A DNA stretch of 27,609 nucleotides, from NCBI GenBank assembly GCA_035633075.1, contig DASQFQ010000286.1:1-27609 (forward strand), given 5' to 3'. Numbering within the stretch: position 1 is the first letter of the stretch; the number at the start of each line of letters is the position of its first letter. The notes beneath the pieces were generated by a model, which saw only the letters and a program-made list of their open reading frames with translations, did no database searches and had not been told where the DNA came from. Shown in pieces: positions 1 through 7,408 of the stretch. Both the position numbers and the translations under genes were made by a program. Source of the stretch: DASQFQ01 sp035633075. Lineage in GTDB: Bacteria; Actinomycetota; Thermoleophilia; Solirubrobacterales; Solirubrobacteraceae.

Positions 1-2
1 AG

Positions 3-59
3 CGCCAGGCGGCCTGGGCGTTCCCTAGCGCGCAGGAGCAGGCCGCGCTCCACGCCTAG
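3..59 (+). CDS. C-terminal end of an unidentified gene (partial)
   Basis: The frame opening at base 3 runs 18 codons to a TAG at 57-59. All but one of its codons end in G or C, unlike the neighbouring frame, so it looks like the tail of a gene that begins outside the window. The visible residues, including WAFPSAQEQAALHA, are too few to identify a family. In mycobacteria, Rv1339 relatives sit near murI and rph, but nothing here proves that this fragment is either. Confidence 0.35.
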   Translation, partial: RQAAWAFPSAQEQAALHA

Positions 60-137
60 TCGGCCACTCCGACCCGGGTGTGTCCGACCGCCCGTGAGCG
101 AGCACGATCTCGAGGCTCACGGCGCCCACCCCGGAGG

Positions 138-143
138 TAGAGT
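138..143 (+). promoter_or_regulatory. Possible -10 element for the MBL-fold gene
   Basis: TAGAGT lies 35 bases before the GTG at 179. A purine-rich stretch with GGGAGG (161-166) and GGAG (171-174) lies between them, so this gene appears to have a short leader with a Shine-Dalgarno sequence, unlike most lead genes in the window. No good -35 hexamer is visible. Confidence 0.35.
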
Positions 144-178
144 CTCCAGCGAGTTCACGAGGGAGGGTCCGGAGTTAC

Positions 179-976
179 GTGCGCGTCACTGTGCTGGGCA
201 AGTCGCCGTCCTGGCAGGACGCCGACGGTGCCTGCAGCGGCTATCTGATCGAGGAGGGCTCCAGCTGCCTGCTGCTGGACTGCGGCAACGGGGTCTTCTC
301 GAAGCTGCGGCGCTTTCGCGACTACGTCGACGTGAACGCCGTGGTGCTCTCCCACCTGCACGCCGACCACTTCCTCGACCTGGTGCCGTTCTCCTATGCG
401 CTGACCTACGCGCCGCGGCAGCAGCCCATGCCCGTCGACCGCTGGCCGGGCACGGACGCCCCGGCGCGCCCGGCCCTCCACGCCCCCGCCGGGGCGCGCG
501 AGCTCTTCCGCCGCGTGGTGGGCGCCTGGGGCAACGAGGACCTGATCGAGAAGGCGTTCGACCTGCGCGAGTACGACCCGGGCGAGACGCTCGAGGTGGG
601 CCCGCTGCGGATCCGCTTCCAGCCCGTCCCGCACTTCACCGCCACCAACGCCGTGGAGATCGCCACCAGCCTCAACGGCGGCGGGCGGGTCACCTATGGA
701 GCCGATCACGCGCCGGCCGACGAGTTGGCAGTCTTCGCCGAGGACACCGACCTGCTGCTGATCGAGGCCACCCTGCCGCGCCCGGAGCGTGTGGGCCCGC
801 GAGGGCACCTCACCCCGGCGGAGGCGGGCGAGCACGCTCGGCGGGCCGGCGCGCGCCGCGTCGTGCTCACCCACTTCTCCGACGAGCTCGGCGAGGAATG
901 GGCCCGCCGCGAGGCCGAGCGCACCTTCGGCGGAGCCGTCGACGTGGCTCGCGAGGGCGCCGTCTACGAGGTTTGA
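179..976 (+). CDS. MBL-fold metallohydrolase, Rv1339-like putative cyclic-nucleotide phosphodiesterase
   Basis: This 265-residue protein has the metallo-beta-lactamase fold. The HxHxDH zinc motif is HLHADH at residues 59-64, after a hydrophobic strand ending VVLS. Later metal ligands fit the YGAD segment, GHLTPAEAG and LTHFS. From memory, layout and length resemble mycobacterial Rv1339, described as an atypical cAMP phosphodiesterase; ribonuclease Z and other MBL phosphodiesterases share the same motifs, so the substrate is inferred. There is no signal peptide, so it should be cytosolic. GTG 179 is chosen because GGAG lies 4 bases upstream and the protein then begins directly with the first beta strand (MRVTVLG). 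Next to an EAL phosphodiesterase, it may mean that two cyclic-nucleotide hydrolases are neighbours. Confidence 0.85.
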   Translation: MRVTVLGKSPSWQDADGACSGYLIEEGSSCLLLDCGNGVFSKLRRFRDYVDVNAVVLSHLHADHFLDLVPFSYALTYAPRQQPMPVDRWPGTDAPARPALHAPAGARELFRRVVGAWGNEDLIEKAFDLREYDPGETLEVGPLRIRFQPVPHFTATNAVEIATSLNGGGRVTYGADHAPADELAVFAEDTDLLLIEATLPRPERVGPRGHLTPAEAGEHARRAGARRVVLTHFSDELGEEWARREAERTFGGAVDVAREGAVYEV

Positions 977-985
977 CGGACTGCC

Positions 986-1013
986 TCAAGGGTCCGCGGG
1001 GTCGGGCCGATAA
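986..1013 (+). promoter_or_regulatory. Sigma-28/WhiG-type promoter, upstream copy
   Basis: TCAA (986-989), 16 bases, then GCCGATAA (1006-1013). The -10 half is identical to the flagellar/WhiG-class consensus (TAAA, 15-16 bases, GCCGATAA). The -35 half has one mismatch in its first four bases. It lies in the 69-base gap between the MBL gene and the EAL gene and overlaps the second copy. Confidence 0.5.
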
Positions 1014-1038
1014 AGGGCGCGCCCGTTTGGGCCGATGC
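1011..1038 (+). promoter_or_regulatory. Sigma-28/WhiG-type promoter, downstream copy
   Basis: TAAA (1011-1014), a 16-base spacer, then GCCGATGC (1031-1038): a full -35 match and 6 of 8 at the -10. Transcription would start about 6-8 bases further on, at or just before the GTG at 1046. The TAAA is built from the end of the upstream copy's -10, so the two promoters are staggered by exactly 25 bases. The spacer contains the palindrome GGGCGCGCCC (1015-1024). Confidence 0.6.
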
Positions 1039-1045
1039 TTCACCT

Positions 1046-2086
1046 GTGACCCCTGAACCACAGGCTTCCCGCTCCACCGAAGGCGTGCGCCTGCTGTCGC
1101 ATCGCCCGTCCGTGCTCTACAAGGTCGAGCACCTGGCGACCGAGCCCGTCGCGGGCGACATCGCCGTCGAGGGCCTGCAACTTGCCGGCCCCGGCTGGGA
1201 GGAGCGCCTCAAGGACCTCCTGGGGTCCCTGTCGCGCTCCGAGCGCGCGTGCCTGTTCGCCGTCCGGCTCGCCGACGAGCAGGGCCTGCCGCTGCCCGCC
1301 GACACGCTGCTGGACCGCTCGCGCACCGACTGGTTCCCCGAGTTCCTCTCCCACGGGCTGATGACGCCCCACTTCCAGCCGATCATCGACCTCGCCGACG
1401 GCAAGGCCTACGGGCGCGAGGCGCTCATGCGCGGCAAGCTCGGGACCACCGAGCTGCGCGGCGCCGAGCTGATGGCCGCCGCCGAGGCCCACGACGCCGT
1501 CTTCTCCTTCGACTCCCGCGCCCGCGCCGCCGCGCTGGAGATCGGCCTGCCGCTCCTCCCCGACGGCGAGATCCTCTTCGTCAACCTCGACCCGCGCGCG
1601 GTCATCGACGTCGATTCCTCCCTGCGCACCACGTGGCCCTTGGTCCTGCGCATGGGCGCCGATCCCTCCCGGATCTGCCTCGAGCTGATCCACCCCGAGC
1701 GCTCGCCGGACCGCGAGATGCTCAAGTCGCTCGTCAACGCCCACCGCGAGCGCGGCGCGCTGGTCGGGCTCGACGACCTCTCAGGCGGCACCGACTCGCT
1801 CGCCTGCCTGGAGGACCTGCGGCCCGACATCGGCAAGATCGATCGCTCGATGACGGCCGGGATCCAGCACTCGCCCGCTCGTCGGCGCCTGGTCGCCGCG
1901 CTGGTGGAGTGCGCGCACGAGCAGGGCTGCCGTGTGGTCGCCGAGGGGATCGAGCGCGTGGACGAGTTCGAGACGATGCGCGAGCTCGGGGTCGACCTCG
2001 GGCAGGGCTTCTATTTCGGCCAGCCGACCGAGAAGCCGATGGCCGTGGATCCGCGCTTGGTCCGGCGCCGCGCCGAGCTGGTCTAA
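1046..2086 (+). CDS. EAL-domain cyclic di-GMP phosphodiesterase
   Basis: In this 346-residue protein, about 105 N-terminal residues match nothing I recognise; an EAL domain follows. The substrate and metal residues known for active EAL enzymes all appear in place: E125 of EAL, N180 (VNLDP), E213 (LELIHPE), D243-D244, K264 (GKIDRS), E300 and E303 (VAEGIE), and Q320 (GQGFYFGQP). Loop 6, usually DDFGTG, reads DDLSGG, but both aspartates remain, so hydrolysis of c-di-GMP to pGpG is expected. There is no GGDEF domain and no membrane segment. GTG 1046 has no Shine-Dalgarno sequence and lies 7 bases after a sigma-28-like -10, suggesting a leaderless transcript tied to a motility or development sigma factor. 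The N-terminal part may be a sensor, but that is a guess. Confidence 0.9.
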   Translation: MTPEPQASRSTEGVRLLSHRPSVLYKVEHLATEPVAGDIAVEGLQLAGPGWEERLKDLLGSLSRSERACLFAVRLADEQGLPLPADTLLDRSRTDWFPEFLSHGLMTPHFQPIIDLADGKAYGREALMRGKLGTTELRGAELMAAAEAHDAVFSFDSRARAAALEIGLPLLPDGEILFVNLDPRAVIDVDSSLRTTWPLVLRMGADPSRICLELIHPERSPDREMLKSLVNAHRERGALVGLDDLSGGTDSLACLEDLRPDIGKIDRSMTAGIQHSPARRRLVAALVECAHEQGCRVVAEGIERVDEFETMRELGVDLGQGFYFGQPTEKPMAVDPRLVRRRAELV

Positions 2087-2089
2087 CTT
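2084..2089 (+). promoter_or_regulatory. -10 element for hsp20-lon, overlapping the EAL stop codon
   Basis: TAACTT contains the TAA stop of the EAL gene and ends 9 bases before GTG 2099. This spacing suits a leaderless transcript for the hsp20-lon operon. No CIRCE-type inverted repeat is visible nearby. Confidence 0.45.
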
Positions 2090-2098
2090 TCAGGGGGC

Positions 2099-2545
2099 GT
2101 GCCCCCCGACCGTGACCTGTTCGCCAACTTCGAGCGCATGCGGCGCGAGATGGATGAGCTGTTCGGCGACGTGATCGACCGCCGACTCTCGCCCCGCCGC
2201 CGCGGCGGCTTCTCGCCCGCGGTCGACGTCTACTACGTCGGCAGCCCGCCGCGCGCCGTCGTCCGCGCCGACCTCGCGGGGGTCGACCCCTCCGAGATCG
2301 AGCTGGAGATCCGCGGGCGCGAGCTGATCCTCGCCGGCTATCGCCGCCCCGGCGACGACGAGGAGCGCCTCTACCAGCAGCTCGAGATCGAGCACGGCCC
2401 CTTCCGGCGGGTCGTGGCGCTGGGCGCCGAGGTCGACCCGGCGGCCGCCCGGGCCGTCTACGAGGACGGGATGCTCGTGGTCGAGCTGCCCGTGCTCGGG
2501 CCGGGCGAGGCACGCAGTGTGCCGATCGAGCGGACCGAGTCGTGA
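2099..2545 (+). CDS. Small heat-shock protein, Hsp20/alpha-crystallin family
   Basis: This 148-residue holdase chaperone would bind unfolding proteins without ATP in the cytosol. An N-terminal helix (FANFERMRREMDELFGDVI) precedes the alpha-crystallin domain, roughly residues 38-140. The family's signature near the domain end (A, then G-x-L, then LP) is ARAVYEDGMLVVELP. The C-terminal VPI can serve as the I/V-x-I oligomerisation motif. GTG 2099 is the first start in frame; the G-run just before it is too close to act as a normal ribosome site, fitting the leaderless model. The stop overlaps the lon start by four bases (GTGA), so holdase and protease are probably co-translated as a protein quality-control pair. 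Confidence 0.93.
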   Translation: MPPDRDLFANFERMRREMDELFGDVIDRRLSPRRRGGFSPAVDVYYVGSPPRAVVRADLAGVDPSEIELEIRGRELILAGYRRPGDDEERLYQQLEIEHGPFRRVVALGAEVDPAAARAVYEDGMLVVELPVLGPGEARSVPIERTES

Positions 2546-5010
2546 GCATCGAGATCGAGTCGCCGCAGAACGGCGGTCGCTCCGTGCCGCTGGGCACGCC
2601 GCCGCTGCCGGCAACCCTCCCGGTGCTGCCGCTGCGCGACACGGTCACCTTCCCGGACACGCTGACGCCGCTGGCGGTGGGGCAGGAACGCTCGATCCGC
2701 CTGATCAACGACGTGCTGGCGGGTGATCGCATGCTCGCGATGGTGGCGAGCCGCGACGCCGAGAACGAGTCGCCCGGTGCCGACGATCTCCACGACACGG
2801 GCGTGGTGGGGACGGTTGCGCGCATGCTCAAGGTGCCCGACGGGACGCTGCGGATCCTCGTACAGGGCGGTCCGCGCGTGCGCATCGATGGCTGGGAGTC
2901 CGAGCAGCCCTACCTCGTCGCGCGGATCGCGGAGGCGCCCGACGTGATCGAGGAGGGTCCCGAGCTGACCGCGCTGATGCGCAACGTCCAGCAGACCTTC
3001 TCGCGGATCATCGAGCAGGTCCCGTACCTGCCGGAGGAGCTGCAGCTGGCGGTCGCCAACCTGGAGGACCCAAGCGCGCTCTCGCACCTCATCGCCAGCG
3101 CCCTACGGATCAGGACCGAGGACAAGCAGGCGCTGCTGGAGGAGCTCGACGTCGCTCGCCGGCTGCGCCGGCTGTCGGAGATCCTCGCCCGCGAGCTCGA
3201 GGTGGCGGCCATCGGCACGCGCATCCAGTCCCAGGTCCAGTCGGAGTTCGATCGCTCCCAGCGGGAGTATGTGCTGCGCCAGCAGCTCAAGGCGATCCAG
3301 GAGGAGCTCGGGGAGCGCGACCCCGGTGAGGTCGAGGTCGAGGAGCTGCGCGAGCAGCTCGCCACGATCGAGCTGCCGGAGGAGGTGCGCAAGACGGCCG
3401 ACCGCGAGCTCGCGCGGCTGGAGAAGCTGCCCCAGGCCGCGGCCGAGCACGGCGTGATCCGGACCTACCTTGAGTGGATCGCCTCGCTGCCGTGGGACGC
3501 GACGACGGTGGACAACCTCGATCTCGAGCACGCGCGGGAGGTGCTCGACGCCGACCACTACGACATCGAGAAGGTCAAGGACCGCATCATCGAGTTCCTG
3601 GCCGTGCGCAGCCTCAAGCCCGACGCGCGCGGCTCTATCCTCTGCTTCGTCGGTCCTCCTGGGGTCGGCAAGACGTCGCTGGGACGCTCGATCGCCTCTG
3701 CGCTGGAGCGCCGCTTCGAGCGGATCAGCGCCGGCGGCATGCGCGACGAGGCCGAGATCCGCGGGCACCGGCGCACCTACATCGGTGCCATGCCCGGCGT
3801 GATCATCCGCGCCCTGCGCGACGCGGGGTCCAAGAACCCCGTGTTCATGATCGACGAAATCGACAAGATGGGCGCCGACTACCGCGGGGATCCGGCCTCG
3901 GCCATGCTCGAGGTGCTCGACCCCGAGCAGAACGCGAACTTCCGCGACCACTACCTGGACATGCCGTTCGACCTCTCGAGCGTCATGTTCATCACCACGG
4001 CGAACACGCTCGACACGGTGCCCGGACCGCTGCGCGACCGCATGGAGCTGATCGCGCTCGCCGGCTACACCGAGGAGGAGAAGCTCCAGATCGCCAAGCG
4101 CTACCTCGTGCCGCGCCAGATCGAGCGCAACGGGCTCCAGCGCCCGCAGATCAGCTTCTCCGACGCCGGCCTGCGAGCGATCATCGCCGACTACACGCGC
4201 GAAGCGGGGGTCCGCAACCTCGAGCGCGAGATCGGCGCCGTCTGCCGCAAGGTGGCCCGCCAGGTGGCCGCGGGCCAACACGCCAAGAAGGTGTCGGTGA
4301 CCGAGCCGCGCGTGCGCGAGTTGCTGGGGCGCGCCCGCTTCCTCACCGACACCTCGCGCCGCACCTCGGAGCCCGGCGTCGCCACCGGGCTGGCGTGGAC
4401 GCCCGTCGGGGGTGACGTGCTCTTCGTGGAGGCCACGGCGATGCCCGGGAACCCTTCGCACCCTCCCCGCCTCACCGTCACCGGCCAGCTCGGCGATGTC
4501 ATGCGCGAGTCCGCCCACGCGGCGCTGTCCTACGTCCGCGGCCACGCCCGCGACGTCGTCCCCGACCTGCCGGACGACTTCTTCTCCACCCACGACATCC
4601 ATCTCCATGTCCCCTCGGGCGCCGTCCCCAAGGACGGGCCGAGCGCCGGCATCACGATGGCCACGGCGTTGATGTCGCTGGTCTCGGGCCGCCCGGTCCG
4701 CGACGACGTGGCGATGACGGGGGAGATCACCCTGACCGGCCAGGTGCTGCCGATCGGCGGGCTGAAGGAGAAGGCGCTCGCCGCCCAGCGGGCGGGAATC
4801 AAGCGGATCATCGCGCCGCGGCGCAACGAGCCCGACCTCGAAGACATCCCCGAGCACCTGCGCCGGGGCCTGGACTTCCACTGGGTGGAACGGGTCGGCG
4901 AGGTCTTCGAGGCGGCGCTCGAACCCGCCGGCAAGGGCCGCAGGACTCCGAAACGGCCGGTCGCGGGTATGCTCGCCGAGAGTCCGAAGGTGACAGCGAG
5001 CGAGAGGTGA
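2542..5010 (+). CDS. lon: ATP-dependent protease La (Lon)
   Basis: This 822-residue LonA-type protease has a normal family length. The N-terminal substrate-recognition domain starts near residue 25 (LPVLPLRDTVTFP) and leads into a charged helical region around residues 190-300. The AAA+ module has Walker A GPPGVGKTS at 371-379 and Walker B VFMIDEIDKM. The C-terminal protease domain carries catalytic Ser701 in KDGPSAG and Lys744 in GGLKEKALAA, 43 residues apart as in E. coli Lon (679 and 722). It degrades misfolded and selected regulatory proteins in the cytosol. GTG 2542 overlaps the hsp20 stop as GTGA, so the two genes form an operon likely induced by stress. No frameshift or missing motif is seen. 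Confidence 0.97.
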   Translation: MSIEIESPQNGGRSVPLGTPPLPATLPVLPLRDTVTFPDTLTPLAVGQERSIRLINDVLAGDRMLAMVASRDAENESPGADDLHDTGVVGTVARMLKVPDGTLRILVQGGPRVRIDGWESEQPYLVARIAEAPDVIEEGPELTALMRNVQQTFSRIIEQVPYLPEELQLAVANLEDPSALSHLIASALRIRTEDKQALLEELDVARRLRRLSEILARELEVAAIGTRIQSQVQSEFDRSQREYVLRQQLKAIQEELGERDPGEVEVEELREQLATIELPEEVRKTADRELARLEKLPQAAAEHGVIRTYLEWIASLPWDATTVDNLDLEHAREVLDADHYDIEKVKDRIIEFLAVRSLKPDARGSILCFVGPPGVGKTSLGRSIASALERRFERISAGGMRDEAEIRGHRRTYIGAMPGVIIRALRDAGSKNPVFMIDEIDKMGADYRGDPASAMLEVLDPEQNANFRDHYLDMPFDLSSVMFITTANTLDTVPGPLRDRMELIALAGYTEEEKLQIAKRYLVPRQIERNGLQRPQISFSDAGLRAIIADYTREAGVRNLEREIGAVCRKVARQVAAGQHAKKVSVTEPRVRELLGRARFLTDTSRRTSEPGVATGLAWTPVGGDVLFVEATAMPGNPSHPPRLTVTGQLGDVMRESAHAALSYVRGHARDVVPDLPDDFFSTHDIHLHVPSGAVPKDGPSAGITMATALMSLVSGRPVRDDVAMTGEITLTGQVLPIGGLKEKALAAQRAGIKRIIAPRRNEPDLEDIPEHLRRGLDFHWVERVGEVFEAALEPAGKGRRTPKRPVAGMLAESPKVTASER
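4968..4973 (+). promoter_or_regulatory. Possible internal -10 in the 3' end of lon
   Basis: TATGCT lies inside the last codons of lon, 39 bases before ATG 5013. It might give the downstream gene its own transcript. No convincing -35 accompanies it, so this is weak. Confidence 0.25.
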
Positions 5011-5012
5011 GC

Positions 5013-5489
5013 ATGGCAGCGAAGAAGAAGGCGGCCAAGGCCGGGGCGGCGGCCGTGGCGGTCAAGAACTCCCCCTACGTCCAGCGCGTCGTCGAGGACG
5101 ACGAGCTGCGCCAGAACCTGTGGCAGGCCTACGAGTCCGCCCGGGGCGCCGCTTCGCGCCTGAGCAACGGAAAGTCGCCGACCAAGGCGATCTTCGACGA
5201 CAAGAAGCTGCAGAAGGACATCCGCAACGCCGCGGAGTCCTTCCGCGACGCCAGCGTCGCCCTGCGCGAGGCGCCCAAGCGCCAGCGCAAGGGCCTCAGC
5301 CTCGGCCGCCTGCTGCTGATGACGGTCGTCGGCGGCGCCGTGGCGCTGGCCGTCAGCGAGGGGCTGCGCAAGAAGGTGCTCGACGCGCTCTTCGGCGCCG
5401 AGGAGGAGTTCGAGTACACCTCGACGACGACCTCGCCGCCACCCGCCCCGGCCGCCACGCCGCCGGCCGCGGGCAGCACGAACACGTAG
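5013..5489 (+). CDS. Conserved-looking small single-pass membrane protein, function unknown
   Basis: The 158-residue protein has a Lys/Ala-rich N-terminus (MAAKKKAAKAG) and a charged, mainly helical middle. One membrane segment, near LLLMTVVGGAVALAVS, is flanked by basic residues, and the Pro/Ala/Thr tail is low complexity. No enzymatic motif is visible and I do not recognise a named family. ATG 5013 is preferred over the in-frame GTG at 5007 because AGAGGTGAG sits just upstream as a Shine-Dalgarno sequence and the GTG would overlap it. It begins two bases after the lon stop, so it is probably the third gene of the hsp20-lon unit. A link to envelope or protein quality control is only suggested by that position. 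Confidence 0.75.
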   Translation: MAAKKKAAKAGAAAVAVKNSPYVQRVVEDDELRQNLWQAYESARGAASRLSNGKSPTKAIFDDKKLQKDIRNAAESFRDASVALREAPKRQRKGLSLGRLLLMTVVGGAVALAVSEGLRKKVLDALFGAEEEFEYTSTTTSPPPAPAATPPAAGSTNT

Positions 5490-5490
5490 T

Positions 5491-5514
5491 GGGCTTCAGA
5501 GCGTCCTGAAGCCC
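5491..5514. terminator. Hairpin between convergent genes (possible bidirectional terminator)
   Basis: GGGCTTCAG (5491-5499) pairs perfectly with CTGAAGCCC (5506-5514) across a 6-base loop, directly after the stop of the plus-strand gene and 40 bases before the stop of the minus-strand gene. There is no T-tract on either side. It would be an actinobacterial-style terminator without a U-run, serving both converging units. Confidence 0.6.
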
Positions 5515-5553
5515 TGACGCCAAGCTGGGCCATCTCGGCTCCCTCGCCGACCG

Positions 5554-5931
5554 CTACACGGGCAGCACCGGGATGTCCCACAGCAGTGCGGCCGCGAGGA
5601 AGGCCGCAATTCCGAGCGCCGTGGCGATCCCTCCGAGCACCTTCTGCGCGGGAGAGGCGCCGGCCGCCTTCTCCTGCGCGGCCTGCGCCTGCACGATGGC
5701 CTTCTCCAGCCACCGCTCGGCCCACGCGAACTCCATGGCGAGCATGGCCAGCCCGATGGGGATGACCACGAAGGCGGGGCCGGGCAGCACGAGCAGGGCG
5801 AGGCCGGTGAGCGTCACGATCGTGCCCGCGAGGGCGAAGAGGAGCCGGTAGAAGCGATTGCGCCGCAGGTGGTGCTCTCGCCGCGCCGCGAGGGTCTCGA
5901 CGAGTCTGGGACGGCGCCGCTCACCTTGCAC
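5554..5931 (-). CDS. PGPGW-type transmembrane protein
   Basis: This 125-residue protein has a basic N-terminal arm, then a hydrophobic pair of segments around the motif VLPGPAFVVIPIGLAML, characteristic of the PGPGW family (putative membrane proteins of unknown function). A charged helix (EFAWAERWLEKA) follows, and a last hydrophobic stretch near the C-terminus suggests three membrane passes. The GTG start at 5931 lies 7 bases after CAGACT (minus strand, 5944-5939), the same non-consensus hexamer seen before the EamA gene. The gene is divergent from the TetR gene and convergent with the lon operon. The family has no firmly assigned role. Confidence 0.8.
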   Translation of the reverse strand: MQGERRRPRLVETLAARREHHLRRNRFYRLLFALAGTIVTLTGLALLVLPGPAFVVIPIGLAMLAMEFAWAERWLEKAIVQAQAAQEKAAGASPAQKVLGGIATALGIAAFLAAALLWDIPVLPV

Positions 5932-5980
5932 CGCGCTGAGTCTGGCAAATGGCGCCCGCGGCGCTGGCTGAACGGCCAGC

Positions 5981-5986
5981 TAGCAT
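5981..5986 (+). promoter_or_regulatory. -10 element for the tetR-family gene
   Basis: TAGCAT ends 7 bases before GTG 5994 in the divergent gap with the PGPGW gene. This supports starting the protein at 5994 rather than at the upstream ATG 5949, which would lie before the promoter. Confidence 0.5.
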
Positions 5987-5993
5987 CCGCACC

Positions 5994-6590
5994 GTGGGGG
6001 CGGCGACGCTCAGCGGCGTGAAGGCCCAGCGCATCGTCGACGCCATGCGCGTCTCGGTGGCGGCGCGCGGCGCGGCGGGGTCGACCTTCGACCACGTCGC
6101 GCACGAGGCCGGCGTGTCCCGGGGGCTGCTGCACTACTACTTCGGGACCAAGGAGCGGCTTCTCGTGGAGGTCGTGCGGCGCGACTGCGACCTGCGGCTC
6201 GCCGGGCTCGACGAGGCGCTCGCTGGGGCGCGGACGGCGGAGGACCTCCTCGAGGTGCTCGTGCGCTCGCTCGAGGAGCTCGTCGAGCACGATCCCGGCT
6301 TCATCGCGCTCCTCTTCGAGCTGTTCACGTCGGCACGCCGGAACCCCGAGATCGCGGCGGAGCTCGCCGACCTGCACCGGCGCATGCGCGAGCACGTGGC
6401 CGAGCGCCTCGAGACCAAGCGCGCGGAGGGCGTGATCGCGCCGAGCGCCGACACCGAAGCCGTCGCCACGGTCCTCTTCTCGCTCGCGGACGGCCTCGCC
6501 GTGCGGATGCTGGCTGACCCGGGCCACGACTGGCGCTCGACCCTGACGGCGGCCGTCGCCGCCGCCCGCGCCCTGCTCGGCCCCCCCTGA
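5994..6590 (+). CDS. TetR-family transcriptional regulator
   Basis: This 198-residue protein has the normal TetR length. The N-terminal helix-turn-helix is clear: TFDHVAHEAGVSRGLLHYYF, followed by GTKERLLVEVVRRD, matching the family's recognition helix and the Y-x-F-x-x-K-x-x-L pattern. The C-terminal helical domain should bind a small ligand and form the dimer; its ligand cannot be read from sequence. GTG 5994 is chosen because the TAGCAT box would otherwise fall inside the coding region. The gene is divergent from the PGPGW gene and 23 bases before the DUF2993 gene, so either could be its target. I see no clear palindromic operator in the 62-base divergent gap. Confidence 0.9.
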   Translation: MGAATLSGVKAQRIVDAMRVSVAARGAAGSTFDHVAHEAGVSRGLLHYYFGTKERLLVEVVRRDCDLRLAGLDEALAGARTAEDLLEVLVRSLEELVEHDPGFIALLFELFTSARRNPEIAAELADLHRRMREHVAERLETKRAEGVIAPSADTEAVATVLFSLADGLAVRMLADPGHDWRSTLTAAVAAARALLGPP

Positions 6591-6591
6591 A

Positions 6592-6606
6592 GGGACCACT
6601 AGCCTC
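6592..6606 (+). promoter_or_regulatory. Promoter of the DUF2993 gene; 15-base sequence shared with metG
   Basis: GGGACCACTAGCCTC includes a -10 (TAGCCT, 6600-6605) ending 8 bases before ATG 6614. The same 15 bases occur before metG at 17988-18002, also with the -10 placed 9 bases before the start codon. Confidence 0.5.
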
Positions 6607-6613
6607 AACGCGG

Positions 6614-7273
6614 ATGCTCCGCGTCGCCCTCGCGCTGCTCGGCCTCGTCCTGGTCGCCCTCGTCGGCGGCCAGATCGTGCTTCCGCGCGTGGCCGAGCGG
6701 CGCATCGCGGGCGACCTGCGCGCCACGGGCGAGGTCGAGCACGTCAGCGTGCGGTCGTTCCCGGCCGTGAAGCTGCTGTGGAACCGCGCCGACCGGGTCG
6801 AGGTGCGGATGAGCGAGGCACGGGCGGGCACCGGGCGGCTAGCGAAGCTGCTCGCGAAGACGCACGGCACGAGCGAGCTCGACGCGCGCATCGCACGAGT
6901 GCAGGTGGGTCCGCTGCTGCTCCGCGGTCTGCGCCTGCGCAAGGGCTCGGGGCGGCTCGGCGCCGAGGCCTCCGTCGACAGCGCGGACCTGGCCGCCGCG
7001 CTCCCGCCCCAGCTCGCGATCCGGCCGCTGGTCGCCGAGGACGGTCAGCTCGTGCTCGAGGCGACGGCGGGCCTGTTCGGCATGAACGCCGCGTTCCGCG
7101 CCCGCCTCTCCGTCCGCGACGGCGCGCTGGTGATCGCGCCGGACGGCGTCCTCGGGGGCCTGGGCGCGCTGACCGTGTTCCGCGACTCGCGCGTACAGGT
7201 CACCGGCGTCGGCTCCCGGCCGCGCGCCGACGGCTTCACCCTGCTGGCGAACGCCCGCCTGGCGGCCCCCTAA
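6614..7273 (+). CDS. DUF2993 (LmeA-like) secreted or membrane-anchored lipid-binding protein
   Basis: This 219-residue protein starts with an N-terminal hydrophobic segment (VALALLGLVLVALVGGQIVL), so it is exported or anchored outside the membrane. The rest alternates beta-rich stretches typical of DUF2993, such as GEVEHVSVRSFPAVKLLWNRA and the late ADGFTLLANARL. The best-known member, mycobacterial LmeA, binds phospholipids and affects lipomannan elongation; that role should not be assumed here. ATG 6614 follows a TAGCCT box by 8 bases. A TetR-family regulator lies immediately upstream in the same direction. The gene is followed by a 135-base stretch holding a minus-strand coding remnant. 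Confidence 0.75.
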   Translation: MLRVALALLGLVLVALVGGQIVLPRVAERRIAGDLRATGEVEHVSVRSFPAVKLLWNRADRVEVRMSEARAGTGRLAKLLAKTHGTSELDARIARVQVGPLLLRGLRLRKGSGRLGAEASVDSADLAAALPPQLAIRPLVAEDGQLVLEATAGLFGMNAAFRARLSVRDGALVIAPDGVLGGLGALTVFRDSRVQVTGVGSRPRADGFTLLANARLAAP

Positions 7274-7408
7274 TAGGTAGTCGGACTCCTTCAGGTAGGC
7301 CCCGATGAAGTGCCTGGCTGCGCCAGCGTCGCCCTCGACGATGACGTGGTACATCGTCACTGCCCCGGCGAGCATGGTGCGCGAGCCGTCGCGCCGGAGC
7401 TCGTCCCA
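7274..7408 (-). pseudogene. Coding-like remnant downstream of, and in frame with, the glutamate-cysteine ligase
   Basis: On the minus strand, directly after the TAG stop of the ligase (7411-7409), 45 codons continue in the same frame. They have strong G/C third positions and a protein-like composition, including VTMYHVIVEGDAGAA and HFIGAYLKESDYL. The plus strand has no gene here. The frame then runs into the antisense of the DUF2993 gene, where the coding character is lost. It could be the truncated start of a former downstream gene or a C-terminal extension cut off by a stop mutation; an ATG at 7372-7374 region of the frame could start a short peptide. I do not recognise the family. Confidence 0.4.

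Noticed and set aside
1015..1024. GGGCGCGCCC palindrome as an operator
   Set aside because: Ten-base GC palindromes are common in such DNA; it is mentioned only as part of the promoter spacer.
3103..4881. A 592-codon minus-strand frame
   Set aside because: It is antisense to lon and has the repetitive Val/Asp/Arg/His composition of a shadow frame; no domain is recognisable.
7316..7328. CTGGC/GCCAG hairpin as terminator between DUF2993 and the ligase
   Set aside because: The stem is only 5 bp with a 3-base loop, and it lies inside the coding-like remnant.
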